Assembly: GCF_001940565.1 (NCBI RefSeq)
Contig: NZ_LTDM01000066.1
Coordinates: 43,191-107,190, forward strand
DNA from: Tissierella creatinophila DSM 6911
GTDB taxonomy: Bacteria > Bacillota > Clostridia > Tissierellales > Tissierellaceae
Direction: 5' to 3'
Length of the DNA: 64,000 bases
In this document: positions 1 to 8,167 of the stretch, in pieces
Position numbering within the stretch: the stretch's first letter is position 1
How the letters are laid out: each line of letters begins with the position of its first letter
Translations under genes and position numbers: made by a program
The notes under the pieces: generated by a model
What the model saw: only the letters and a program-made list of their open reading frames with translations
The model's database searches: none
What the model was told of the DNA's origin: nothing

Positions 1-65
1 TTTACCAAAAATAAAGTCTTTTCAATGGCTTCAACGATTTTTTTATTAACTGTCAAAGACCTGTA

Positions 66-94
66 TTGACATTTAATAAAAAATATAGTAAGCT
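66..94 (+). promoter_or_regulatory. Probable sigma-A promoter of the LacI-type regulator
   Basis: A perfect TTGACA lies at 66-71. Seventeen bases on is TAAGCT (89-94), only a 3 of 6 match to the -10 consensus, so the promoter is weak on paper. It sits directly upstream of a palindromic operator (104-121) and the ribosome binding site at 125-130. Confidence 0.45.
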
Positions 95-103
95 ACTTGT
101 GAG

Positions 104-121
104 TATACATTCGAGTGTATA
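104..121. promoter_or_regulatory. LacI-family operator-like palindrome
   Basis: TATACATTCGAGTGTATA matches its reverse complement at 16 of 18 positions and has a central CG, the usual design of LacI/GalR-family operators. It lies between the putative -10 box and the GGAGGA ribosome binding site of the regulator gene, where a bound dimer would block transcription. Autorepression is inferred from position. Confidence 0.5.
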
Positions 122-135
122 TATGGAGGATAATT

Positions 136-1122
136 ATGGATAATAAAAGAGTTACAAGAAAAGATGTTGCTAATGAAGCAAGAGTGAGTGAAACTATCGT
201 CTCTTATGTAATAAATGGTAATAGATATGTATCAAATGATAAGAAAATAAGGGTAAAGGAAGCAATAAAAAAATTAAATTATATTCCTCATGCTAGTGCA
301 AGGTTATTAAAAGGCAAGAAGACAGGTCATATATTATTATTAACAGATAATATAAGTATTGAATATTCTACTAGTTTGTTAAATCAATTATATAATAATG
401 ACTCTGAAGGAAAATTCATATTTTCTTTAAGTAGAGTAAAAAATGACTGTTCATTTATTAGTAGAATATTAACAAGTACGATAGATGGAATAATTTTAGA
501 TTCACCTATGCTTGATAGGGAGTTATTTAATAAACTAAGAAATAGTAATATTCCCCTAATAGTGATAATGAATAGTGAAAAGGATTTAAAAAATAGAACT
601 ATATCACTAAACGCAGGTACCTTTAATGCTATGAATAATGCCATTAAACTCTTGGAACAAAAAGAATGTAAGAAAATACTATTTATTAATAGTCAAGACA
701 ATGGTGGGAAATATGAGAGTTTTAGGATGTTAGCTTTTAAATCATATTTATCAAGTGAAAATGTCGAACTCAAAAAGGATATTCTAAATCTCAATACAGA
801 TTCTAGTGGATATTATGAAATGATATATGGAGAATTAAGTAAAAAGGAATATGACTCAATTATTACTTATAATGATCAAATTGCAGTTGTTACTAAGAAA
901 GTATGCAGAGCTTTAGGTTATGAAATACCTAAAGATATAAAGTTGATATGTTTTGATAATACTTATTTATCAAATTTATTCAATATCACTGCTATAGAAA
1001 TTAACATAGAAAATATAGCTAAAACAATTATTTCAATATTAAAAAAAGATAAAGAATCTAATAAAGAAGAAAGTTATTTTAAGTTTGAAACAAAATTAAT
1101 AAAAAGAGAAAGTACTAATTGA
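136..1122 (+). CDS. LacI/GalR-family transcriptional regulator
   Basis: A 328-residue protein of normal LacI-family length. The N-terminus carries the helix-turn-helix and hinge pattern (VTRKDVANEARVSETIVSYV followed by a KKLNYIPHASARLL-like hinge) at about residues 5-57; the rest fits a periplasmic-binding-protein-like sensor domain. The start is the ATG at 136, five bases after GGAGGA; an in-frame GTG at 115 lies inside the palindromic operator and has no ribosome binding site. It precedes an importer/kinase operon in the same orientation, so it probably senses that operon's substrate or a phosphorylated derivative. The effector is unknown. Confidence 0.9.
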   Translation: MDNKRVTRKDVANEARVSETIVSYVINGNRYVSNDKKIRVKEAIKKLNYIPHASARLLKGKKTGHILLLTDNISIEYSTSLLNQLYNNDSEGKFIFSLSRVKNDCSFISRILTSTIDGIILDSPMLDRELFNKLRNSNIPLIVIMNSEKDLKNRTISLNAGTFNAMNNAIKLLEQKECKKILFINSQDNGGKYESFRMLAFKSYLSSENVELKKDILNLNTDSSGYYEMIYGELSKKEYDSIITYNDQIAVVTKKVCRALGYEIPKDIKLICFDNTYLSNLFNITAIEINIENIAKTIISILKKDKESNKEESYFKFETKLIKRESTN

Positions 1123-1125
1123 AAG

Positions 1126-1149
1126 TTAATTAACAAACTAGTTAATTAA
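1126..1149. promoter_or_regulatory. Perfect inverted repeat before the importer operon
   Basis: TTAATTAAC (1126-1134) and GTTAATTAA (1141-1149) form a perfect 9-base inverted repeat with a 6-base spacer. It sits between the regulator stop and the importer ribosome binding site (about 1161-1166). It has no T-tract, so an operator is more likely than a terminator. Confidence 0.35.
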
Positions 1150-1172
1150 AATAAAATTAAAGGAGAGATAGT

Positions 1173-1973
1173 ATGAAATCAAAATTAAAGTTTATGTTAC
1201 TAATTTTACTATTAGTATCAACAGTATTGGCAGGTTGTAGTAAAAATAAGGCCGATGATTCAACTGATTTATCTGATGGAAAGAAAGAAGTCTTAGTTAT
1301 AGGTACAGAGGGTACATACCAACCTTTTACCTATCATAATGAAAAAGGTGAATTGGTAGGTTATGATGTTGAAATAGGTAAAGCTATAGCCGAAGAAATA
1401 GGCATGGAAGCTAAATTTATGGAGATAACATGGGAAGGTTTATTAGCTGGTTTAGATAACGGACAAGTTGATATCGTAGTAAACCAAGTTGGAGTAACTA
1501 AAGAAAGGGAAGAGAAATATATTTTTTCAGAGCCATATTTATATAGTTATCCTGCTTTAATAGTGAAGTCTGATAATGATTCAATTAATTCATTTGAAGA
1601 TGCAAAGGGATTAACTACATCGCTAAATGTTTCAAGTAACTATGCATTAATAGCAGAAGACTATGGAATTGAAATTATACCTTCTGAGACTTTTAGTAAG
1701 GATATAGAACTTTTATTAGCAGGTAGAACGGATGTAGTTGTAAATGATACAGTAGCATTTGCTGATTATTTAAAACAAAAACCAGATACTCCTATCAAAA
1801 TTGCTGCGACTTTAGATAAAGCTAACACTGTTGCGATTCCAATTCGTAAAAAAGATGTAGATCTTAAAGAGAAGATAAATAATGCCATTATTACTTTAAG
1901 GGAAAATGGAAGATTAAAGGAAATCTCAGAAAAATATTTAGACAAAGATCTTACTACTCCAGAAAGCAATTAG
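1173..1973 (+). CDS. ABC transporter substrate-binding lipoprotein, polar amino acid type
   Basis: 266 residues with a lipoprotein signal peptide: KSKLK, a hydrophobic stretch and the lipobox LAGC with Cys22 as the lipidated residue. The mature part has the family-3 solute-binding pattern (VGYDVEIGKAIAEEIG near residue 70, then a WEGLLAGLDNGQVD segment), as in glutamine and cystine binding proteins. It is secreted and anchored to the outer face of the membrane. The ribosome binding site AAAGGAGAG precedes ATG 1173. Permease and ATPase genes follow immediately. The family suggests an amino acid or related zwitterion, but the downstream kinase suggests a sugar-containing ligand; the substrate is unresolved. 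Confidence 0.9.
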   Translation: MKSKLKFMLLILLLVSTVLAGCSKNKADDSTDLSDGKKEVLVIGTEGTYQPFTYHNEKGELVGYDVEIGKAIAEEIGMEAKFMEITWEGLLAGLDNGQVDIVVNQVGVTKEREEKYIFSEPYLYSYPALIVKSDNDSINSFEDAKGLTTSLNVSSNYALIAEDYGIEIIPSETFSKDIELLLAGRTDVVVNDTVAFADYLKQKPDTPIKIAATLDKANTVAIPIRKKDVDLKEKINNAIITLRENGRLKEISEKYLDKDLTTPESN

Positions 1974-1982
1974 GTAAATATT

Positions 1983-2687
1983 ATGAGTAGAGAGTTAAGA
2001 ATATTTATAGATTCATTTTTTCCCATTCTTATTACTGGTTTAAAGGTTACAATCCCTTTAACGCTAATAGTGTTCATTCTTGGAACATTATTAGCTGTTA
2101 TAGTGGCTATTATAAGAATAAGAAAGATAAAAGTATTATCTCAAATTTCATGGTTTTATGTATGGATTATTAGAGGGACACCGCTAATAGTCCAACTTTT
2201 TATCGTTTTTTTTGGACTACCTAAAATGGGAATAATAATTCCAGCTATACCGGCAGCTATAATCACATTTACATTAAGTGTTGGAGCTTATAGTTCTGAG
2301 ATAGTAAGATCTGCTATACTAGCGGTCCCAACAGGTCAATGGGAGGCTGCAGAAGCACTGGGATTTTCATATATACAAATGATGATAAAAGTTATATTGC
2401 CGCAAGCCACAAAAATTGCAGTCCCACCATTATTTAATAGTTTTATTTCTCTTGTGAAAGATACATCACTAGCATCAACAATTACAGTAACGGAGATGTT
2501 TTTGGCTACTCAAAGAATAACTGCACGAACATACGAACCTTTTATTTTATATATTGAAGTCGGTTTAATATACTTAATCTTTTGTAGTGTCTTAACATGG
2601 CTTCAATCTAAAGTTGAGGATAAACTTTCTTTTAATAAGGGAAAATCAATAAAGAAAAAGGAGAAAAGTTATGTTGAAGTTAATTAA
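1983..2687 (+). CDS. ABC transporter permease, HisM/GlnP type
   Basis: 234 residues with several hydrophobic membrane segments. The cytoplasmic EAA loop is visible as EAAEALGFSYIQMMIKVILP, the coupling site for the ATPase, typical of polar-amino-acid importers. The N-terminal membrane segment is followed by WIIRGTPLIVQLF, another hallmark of this subfamily. It begins nine bases after the binding-protein gene and overlaps the ATPase gene by 17 bases, so the three are translationally coupled. It would work as a homodimer with the ATPase at 2671. Confidence 0.92.
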   Translation: MSRELRIFIDSFFPILITGLKVTIPLTLIVFILGTLLAVIVAIIRIRKIKVLSQISWFYVWIIRGTPLIVQLFIVFFGLPKMGIIIPAIPAAIITFTLSVGAYSSEIVRSAILAVPTGQWEAAEALGFSYIQMMIKVILPQATKIAVPPLFNSFISLVKDTSLASTITVTEMFLATQRITARTYEPFILYIEVGLIYLIFCSVLTWLQSKVEDKLSFNKGKSIKKKEKSYVEVN

Positions 2688-3402
2688 TATAACGAAGAGT
2701 TTTGGTGATAATATTGTTTTAAAGGATTTATCATTGGAAATAGAAAGTGATAAGACTACTGTAATTATTGGATCTTCTGGATCAGGCAAATCCACTCTTT
2801 TAAGATGTATAAATATGTTGTCAGAACCTGATGCTGGAATATTTAGCTACAAAGATATGACTCTTAATTTTTCAGATAAATTAGATCGGAGACTGGAATA
2901 TAAATTTAAAAAACTAACTGGAATGGTTTTTCAAGGTTTTAATCTTTTCCCTCATAAAACAGTTATAGAAAATATTGTGCTTGCTCCGATTACTGTAAAT
3001 TCTATAGATAAAAAGATAGCTTATGAGGAAGCAGAAATTCTTTTGAAACAAGTAGGATTATTTGAAAAGAAGGATCAATATCCACATGAACTTTCGGGTG
3101 GACAGCAACAGAGGATAGCGATAGCAAGAGCTTTAGCTATGAAGCCAGATATAATGCTATTTGATGAGCCTACGAGTGCATTAGATCCAGAGATAGAATT
3201 AGAAATTCTTAAGTTAATTTCAAAAGTGACAAAAGGTAATTTTACAAATATAATTGTTACTCACAATATGAACTTTGCTAAAGAAATATCTGATAAAGTC
3301 ATTTTTTTAGAAAAAGGTCAAGTTTTAGCAGAAGGAACATATGAACAATTAAATACATCTGATAATGTTAGAATAAAGCAGTTTTTAAATACAATAGGTT
3401 AA
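2671..3402 (+). CDS. ABC transporter ATP-binding protein, polar amino acid type
   Basis: 243 residues, the usual length for GlnQ/HisP-type ATPases. Walker A is GSSGSGKS at residues 34-41; the Q-loop (GMVFQGFNLFPH), signature LSGGQQQR, Walker B IMLFDEP and the H-loop (VTHN) are all intact. ATG 2671 follows AAGGAG inside the end of the permease gene. It powers import through the adjacent permease. Nothing about substrate can be read from the ATPase itself. Confidence 0.93.
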   Translation: MLKLINITKSFGDNIVLKDLSLEIESDKTTVIIGSSGSGKSTLLRCINMLSEPDAGIFSYKDMTLNFSDKLDRRLEYKFKKLTGMVFQGFNLFPHKTVIENIVLAPITVNSIDKKIAYEEAEILLKQVGLFEKKDQYPHELSGGQQQRIAIARALAMKPDIMLFDEPTSALDPEIELEILKLISKVTKGNFTNIIVTHNMNFAKEISDKVIFLEKGQVLAEGTYEQLNTSDNVRIKQFLNTIG

Positions 3403-3413
3403 AGGAGTTTATT

Positions 3414-4229
3414 ATGAAATTTAAATTTGAGAATAAAAAAGCTATTATTGGAATGATTCACTTGATGCCATTACCAGGAAGCCCAAATTACTCACCAACT
3501 GACTATTCAATGAAAATGATAATTGAAAGAGCAACTGAAGAGGCCAAAATTTATGAAGAAGCTGGAATTGATGGAATCCAAATAGAAAATTATTGGGATC
3601 AACCGTTTATTAGGGGAGAAGAGATTGGCTATGAGACTGTAGCAGCTATGTCAGTTGTAGCTAATGAGATATCCAATAAAGTATCTATACCATTTGGAAT
3701 AAATCTTCATATGAATGGTGGAATGGGAGCACTTGCAGCGGCTGTTGCAAGTGGAGCAAAATGGATAAGAGTTTTTGAATATATTTCTGCATATATATCT
3801 TATACTGGATTAACTGAAGGTATTGGAGGACAAATTGCTAGATATAGAAATATGTTGAAAGCCAATAATGATATTGATTTTATATGTGATGTTGGAGTTA
3901 AGCATGGTAGTCATTTTTTAGTCCACGACAGAACCCTAAATGAACTAGCAATAGACGCACAAGAACAAGGTGCAGATGCTATTATTATAACTGGATTTTC
4001 CACTGGAATTGCTCCTACTAAAGAAAAAATACTAGAAAGTAAAACTAAAATTCACTTACCAGTATTTTTAGGTAGTGGAGTTAATAGTAAAAATGTTAAA
4101 GAATTACTATCAGTTTGTGATGGTATTATAGCAGGAAGTCATTTCAAAACAGATGGTAAAATTGAAAATTTAGTTGAGTATGATCGAGTTTATGAATTCA
4201 TGAAATTAGTAAATGAGGCTAGGAAATAG
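3414..4229 (+). CDS. BtpA/SgcQ-family TIM-barrel-like protein
   Basis: 271 residues matching the BtpA/SgcQ family: KAIIGMIHLMPLPGSPNY at the N-terminus, then a GIDGIQIENYWDQPF segment and a C-terminal LPVFLGSGVNSKNV phosphate-binding-like loop. BtpA was named for a role in photosystem I accumulation in cyanobacteria; SgcQ is in an E. coli sugar gene cluster. No enzymatic activity is firmly assigned that I know of. Twelve bases separate it from the ATPase gene and one base from the kinase gene, so it is probably a catabolic enzyme for the imported compound. That role is inferred from context and fold only. Confidence 0.85.
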   Translation: MKFKFENKKAIIGMIHLMPLPGSPNYSPTDYSMKMIIERATEEAKIYEEAGIDGIQIENYWDQPFIRGEEIGYETVAAMSVVANEISNKVSIPFGINLHMNGGMGALAAAVASGAKWIRVFEYISAYISYTGLTEGIGGQIARYRNMLKANNDIDFICDVGVKHGSHFLVHDRTLNELAIDAQEQGADAIIITGFSTGIAPTKEKILESKTKIHLPVFLGSGVNSKNVKELLSVCDGIIAGSHFKTDGKIENLVEYDRVYEFMKLVNEARK

Positions 4230-4230
4230 T

Positions 4231-5184
4231 ATGAAAAAATTAGTTGGTTTTTCAGGCAGAGTGTTTTGCTTAGGATATTGCATAATGGATATAACTATAT
4301 CAACAGAAAGATTTCCTGATCTGGGAGAGACGTATTATACATCAAGTGATTATTTTATGGTTCCTGGTGGAAAGGGCTTAAACCAAGCTATTTGTGCTTC
4401 TAAACATGGTGCAAGCACTTCGTTGATATCAATAGTAAGTAATGATGACTTTGGTAATAGTTTAATGGGAACAATAGAAAAAAATAATATAAACACTGAA
4501 TATATAAAAAGAAGTGATTATTCTAGTGGAGTTGCTTTAATCAATATTGATATTTCAGGGAATAATAAAATTATTTGTTCTCCTGGAATTAATACTAGAA
4601 TGGAATTTGATTATCCTTTAGATAATATTGATTTGGGAAAGGGAGATATACTTTTAAGTACATTAGAATATCCTTTAGAGTATCTAGAGAATATATATAA
4701 GAGGGGAAAACAGAATGGCGCATTTATTATAGTTGATCCCTCTACCGTATATTCAAGTTCTGATTATTATCCATTGTATAAGTATATTGATATAATAAAG
4801 CCAAATGAGATAGAAGCTAAAAATATTTTTTACGATAATAAGAGTAATATAAGTATTGATGATATATTAATTAATATGAAAAAGAGTGGAATAAAATATC
4901 CATTAATTAGTTTAGGAGAAAAAGGAATTGTATATCTTGATGATAATAATGATATAGTTAATGTTTCAGCTATAAAAGTCAATGCAATAGATTCTACGGC
5001 TGCAGGAGATGTATTTTTGGGCTCGTTAGCAGCTGCTTTATCATATAATAGATATAATATTCAAGAAGCAATAGAGTATGCGGTTATAAGTTCGGGTATA
5101 TCAGTAACTCGTGTGGGAGCAAGCAACTCAATTCCAACGAGAAAAGAAGTATTGAATTATTCTATCAGCTCTATCTTCGAATAA
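4231..5184 (+). CDS. PfkB/ribokinase-family carbohydrate or nucleoside kinase
   Basis: 317 residues from ATG 4231, one base after the upstream stop; an in-frame ATG at 4213 lies inside the previous gene. Both PfkB signatures are present: PGGKGLNQAICASKHGA near residue 45, which binds the sugar, and DSTAAGDVFLGSLAAAL near residue 260, with the catalytic Asp in AGD. The second motif reads TAAGD rather than the usual TGAGD. It would phosphorylate a sugar or nucleoside in the cytosol. It is the last gene of the operon; no clear terminator follows at once. The substrate is unknown. Confidence 0.88.
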   Translation: MKKLVGFSGRVFCLGYCIMDITISTERFPDLGETYYTSSDYFMVPGGKGLNQAICASKHGASTSLISIVSNDDFGNSLMGTIEKNNINTEYIKRSDYSSGVALINIDISGNNKIICSPGINTRMEFDYPLDNIDLGKGDILLSTLEYPLEYLENIYKRGKQNGAFIIVDPSTVYSSSDYYPLYKYIDIIKPNEIEAKNIFYDNKSNISIDDILINMKKSGIKYPLISLGEKGIVYLDDNNDIVNVSAIKVNAIDSTAAGDVFLGSLAAALSYNRYNIQEAIEYAVISSGISVTRVGASNSIPTRKEVLNYSISSIFE

Positions 5185-5282
5185 AAATATTATGTTTTTA
5201 CTAAAGCATTTGGAATGAAAGAAGATGAAAAACTTTGAATCTGTAAATGGATGTCTAGATAGATTATACTAAATTAGAAAAA

Positions 5283-5329
5283 TAAGTTCCTCATAATTAT
5301 ATAATATAGATATAATGATGAGGAACTTA
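5283..5329. repeat. Long-loop inverted repeat in gene-free DNA
   Basis: TAAGTTCCTCAT (5283-5294) and ATGAGGAACTTA (5318-5329) are perfect 12-base complements separated by 23 A/T-rich bases. No T-tract follows, so it is not a typical terminator. It lies 100 bases after the kinase gene and just before a possible transposase relic, and may be a transposon end or a transcript 3' hairpin. Confidence 0.5.
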
Positions 5330-5350
5330 ACATGTAATAGTAAATAAAAA

Positions 5351-5476
5351 ATGGTTTTTATCTATTTAACTGATTTGCTTAATAGAGAAATTATATGGTA
5401 TAGTGCAGAGACTAAGAAAGATGAATACTTTGTATATCAAGAATTCCTAAATTGCAATATTCATTATAATATATAA
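5351..5476 (+). pseudogene. Possible relic of a DDE transposase (IS3-like)
   Basis: A 41-codon open stretch from ATG 5351 reads VFIYLTDLLNREIIWYS near its start, resembling the YLT.I.DLYNREII.YS segment around a catalytic Asp of IS3/IS150-type transposases. There is no ribosome binding site and no flanking homology that I recognise. The rest of 5185-5660 is A/T-rich and holds no other gene I can support. The assignment rests on one short motif and is tentative. Confidence 0.3.
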
Positions 5477-5665
5477 AAATATCTTTAATTAACAAAGATT
5501 ATTCTTATGACAATATAGTAGCAAAAAGTTTGTATAATATAATAAAAATAGAATTTATCAGTATATAGAAAAATTGCTTTTAATTTTGTCTAGCGTAATC
5601 GTAGCGAATACATTTTATCTTTGACTGAAATAAAAGAAACATATATATAATAAAAAATAAAAATA

Positions 5666-5694
5666 TTGACTATAACTTTTTTCTACGATATAAT
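5666..5694 (+). promoter_or_regulatory. Strong sigma-A promoter of the MATE exporter
   Basis: TTGACT (5666-5671) and a perfect TATAAT (5689-5694) are separated by exactly 17 bases. The predicted start is near 5701, giving a leader of about 85 bases that contains an intrinsic-terminator hairpin before the coding region. Confidence 0.75.
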
Positions 5695-5725
5695 AATTTA
5701 TTATTAATAATAAAAAAACTTAAAG

Positions 5726-5761
5726 CAGATGGGCGGCTTACAATACCCATTTGTTTTTTTT
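5726..5761 (+). terminator. Intrinsic terminator inside the MATE leader (attenuator)
   Basis: CAGATGGG (5726-5733) pairs with CCCATTTG (5746-5753), eight base pairs including one G-U, followed directly by eight Ts (5754-5761). It lies between the promoter at 5666-5694 and the gene start at 5786, so it would stop transcription of the gene unless overridden. Premature terminators of this kind are known upstream of drug-transporter genes in Firmicutes. Confidence 0.65.
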
Positions 5762-5785
5762 ATGCAAAAATATAGGAGGGGAATT

Positions 5786-7198
5786 ATGAAAAAGACATTA
5801 GAAGGTTTTAAGGATAAAAAGTTTTTAATAACAATTTTAACACTGATACTTCCAATAGCACTACAAAATCTTATAAGCTCATCGCTTAATATGGTAGACA
5901 ATGTTATGATAGGAAAACTTGGAGAAAGCTCTATTGCAGCAGTTGGACTTGTAAATCAATACTTTTTTATTTTTATGCTTTGTTTATCGGGAATAAATGC
6001 AGGAGCTGGAATATTTATATCACAGTTTTGGGGTAGAAAGGATACTAGAAACATCAGAAGGATGTTAGGACTTGAAATCTTACTTAGTATTTTTGCAGCA
6101 GTTTTATTTGGAGTAGTAGCATTTTTATCTCCAGAGAGCATTATAAAAATATTTACAAACAATGCAGAAGTTATAACACTTGGAAGTTCTTATATAAAGG
6201 TAATCTCTATTACATTTTTAATAACAGCTATATCTATGGCATATTCTACAGCACTTAGATGTATGGGTATTGCCAAAGCTCCTATGTATGGAAGTCTTAT
6301 AGGAGTTCTTACAAATGCGTTTTTAAACTGGGTACTTATATTTGGTAACTTAGGTTTTACTGCCAGAGGTGTAGTTGGGGCAGCTATAGCTACCAGTATT
6401 GCAAGGACTATAGAGATGGTCTATATACTTGTAGTTTCCTATAAATCTAACGAAGTAATAAGATGTAGAGTTAAGGAAATGTTTTCATTTAATAAAGGAT
6501 TTATAGCGTCTTATTTTAAGACCTCTTCATCTGTAATAATAAATGAATTGATATGGTCCCTTGGAGTTAGTACTTACTCTATTATCTATGCTAGAATAGG
6601 TATAAGAGAAGTTGCAAGCATGCAAATAGCAAGTACAGTTAACAATATGTTTATGGTTCTTGGCATAGGTCTTGCAACTGCAGGAGCTATAATAGTGGGA
6701 AATAAGATTGGCGAGGAAAAAACAGATGAAGCTTTAGACTATGCTAAAAGGCTTGGAGTTTTAGCTCCATTGGTAGGGCTTATATCTGGAGTGGCTCTTT
6801 ATATCGGTGCACCTTATATAGTAAAGATATTTAATATAGATGAAAGTACTGTGAGGATGACAATAGATGTATTAAAGATTATGGCAGTTTTTGCACCCCT
6901 TAGATTCTTTAATGTGCTTATGATAGTTGGTGTATTTAGGGGTGGTGGAGATACAACTTATTCAATGCTTGTACAACTTGGAACAATTTGGTTTTTTGCC
7001 ATACCTATAGGTTTTCTAGGAGCGGTTTATTTTAAACTCACACTGCCAACAGTTGTTTTTTTACTTTGCTCAGAAGAAATAGTCAAGGTAGTGTTTGAAC
7101 TAAAGAGATTGAGATCAGGAAAATGGATGAAAAATATAGCGTCAAGCTTAGAAAAGGAAAAACCAATTAATAACACTATGGTAACAGATGTAAATTAG
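5786..7198 (+). CDS. MATE-family multidrug/cation antiporter
   Basis: 470 residues, the usual length for a MATE exporter with 12 membrane segments. The N-terminal MATE pattern (LPIALQNLISSSLNMVDNVM, then GESSIAAVGLVNQ) is clear and a second half repeats the fold. It should sit in the cytoplasmic membrane and expel cationic compounds using a sodium or proton gradient. ATG 5786 follows AGGAGGGG; an upstream in-frame ATG at 5729 overlaps the leader hairpin and lacks a ribosome binding site. Expression is probably controlled by the leader terminator. A hairpin terminator follows at 7208. The substrate is unknown. Confidence 0.92.
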   Translation: MKKTLEGFKDKKFLITILTLILPIALQNLISSSLNMVDNVMIGKLGESSIAAVGLVNQYFFIFMLCLSGINAGAGIFISQFWGRKDTRNIRRMLGLEILLSIFAAVLFGVVAFLSPESIIKIFTNNAEVITLGSSYIKVISITFLITAISMAYSTALRCMGIAKAPMYGSLIGVLTNAFLNWVLIFGNLGFTARGVVGAAIATSIARTIEMVYILVVSYKSNEVIRCRVKEMFSFNKGFIASYFKTSSSVIINELIWSLGVSTYSIIYARIGIREVASMQIASTVNNMFMVLGIGLATAGAIIVGNKIGEEKTDEALDYAKRLGVLAPLVGLISGVALYIGAPYIVKIFNIDESTVRMTIDVLKIMAVFAPLRFFNVLMIVGVFRGGGDTTYSMLVQLGTIWFFAIPIGFLGAVYFKLTLPTVVFLLCSEEIVKVVFELKRLRSGKWMKNIASSLEKEKPINNTMVTDVN

Positions 7199-7207
7199 AT
7201 ATTGTAG

Positions 7208-7237
7208 AAAGGCAGGCTTAAGCCTGTCTTTTGTTTA
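7208..7237 (+). terminator. Intrinsic terminator after the MATE gene
   Basis: GGCAGGCTTAAGCCTGTC forms a short G/C-rich hairpin (about 7211-7228) followed by TTTTGTTT. It ends the transcript of the exporter gene. Confidence 0.8.
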
Positions 7238-7338
7238 TAGTTTTTAAATAAAGCTTTATTATGATATAATTCTAAGTATTAGATAAGAAACAATAAAAGA
7301 GCAGATTTTTTATATAGAATATATTTTGAGGTGAAAAA

Positions 7339-8097
7339 ATGATAAAACTTATTTCTTGGAATGTAAACGGAATTAGAGCTTGTGTTAAAAAGGGTTTTTT
7401 AGATTATTTTAATGAGGTAGATGCTGATATGTTTTGCCTTCAAGAGACAAAACTTCAAGAAGGACAAATAGATTTAGAACTTCCAGGCTATGAACAATAC
7501 TGGAACTATGCTCAAAAAAAAGGATACTCAGGAACTGCAATATTTACTAAAAAAAGTCCATTGAGTGTAAGCTATGGACTTGGAATTGATGAACATGATA
7601 CTGAAGGAAGAGTTATAACTCTTGAATTTGAAGACTTTTTTCTAGTAAATGTATATACTCCAAATTCTCAAAGGGAATTAGCAAGACTTGATTACAGAAT
7701 GCAGTGGGAAGAGGATTTTAGTGATTATATAAAGGATTTAGACCATAAAAAGCCTGTTATAGTTTGTGGTGATCTAAATGTTGCTCACAAAGAAATAGAT
7801 CTTAAAAATCCTAGTTCCAACAGGAAAAATGCAGGATTTACAGATGAAGAAAGAGGTAAAATGACAGATCTATTAAGTAGAGGATTTGTTGATAGCTTTA
7901 GATATCTTTATCCAGACAAAGAAGATGCTTATTCTTGGTGGAGTTATATCACAAAGGCAAGAGATAGAAATGCTGGCTGGAGAATAGATTATTTTTTAGT
8001 ATCAGAAAAATTAAAAGAGAATATAGTAGAAGCTAGTATACACAGTGAAATATTGGGATCAGATCATTGTCCTGTAGTACTAGATTTAAAGTTATAA
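7339..8097 (+). CDS. exoA: Exodeoxyribonuclease III / AP endonuclease
   Basis: 252 residues, normal for the ExoA/Xth family. The signatures appear in order: [16 protein letters not shown] at the N-terminus, CLQETKLQ with the metal-binding Glu, GDLNVAH, and the C-terminal [11 protein letters not shown] with the catalytic Asp-His pair. The enzyme incises DNA at abasic sites and degrades from 3' ends in base excision repair. ATG 7339 follows GAGGTG. It appears to be a single-gene unit, bounded by the MATE terminator and the hairpin at 8111. Confidence 0.96.
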   Translation: MIKLISWNVNGIRACVKKGFLDYFNEVDADMFCLQETKLQEGQIDLELPGYEQYWNYAQKKGYSGTAIFTKKSPLSVSYGLGIDEHDTEGRVITLEFEDFFLVNVYTPNSQRELARLDYRMQWEEDFSDYIKDLDHKKPVIVCGDLNVAHKEIDLKNPSSNRKNAGFTDEERGKMTDLLSRGFVDSFRYLYPDKEDAYSWWSYITKARDRNAGWRIDYFLVSEKLKENIVEASIHSEILGSDHCPVVLDLKL

Positions 8098-8110
8098 AAC
8101 ACTTTATTTA

Positions 8111-8155
8111 AAAAATGCCATTAGAAAAAGTTAAATTTTTTCAATGGCATTTTTA
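8111..8155. terminator. Bidirectional intrinsic terminator between convergent genes
   Basis: An A-rich arm containing AAAATGCCATT (from about 8111) pairs with AATGGCATTTTT (ending near 8154). T-runs on both strands suit it to end both the exonuclease gene and the convergent MBL-fold gene. Confidence 0.75.
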
Positions 8156-8167
8156 AAGGATTTTATT

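Noticed and set aside
1..60. A 19-codon open stretch on the minus strand, beginning at a TTG near 54, runs off the left edge.
   Set aside because: Too short to assign, no convincing ribosome binding site, and no recognisable family; it may be the start of a gene lying outside the window.
5729..5785. In-frame upstream ATG that would add 19 residues to the first MATE protein or act as a leader peptide.
   Set aside because: No ribosome binding site precedes it, it lies in the terminator stem, and the ATG at 5786 has AGGAGGGG.
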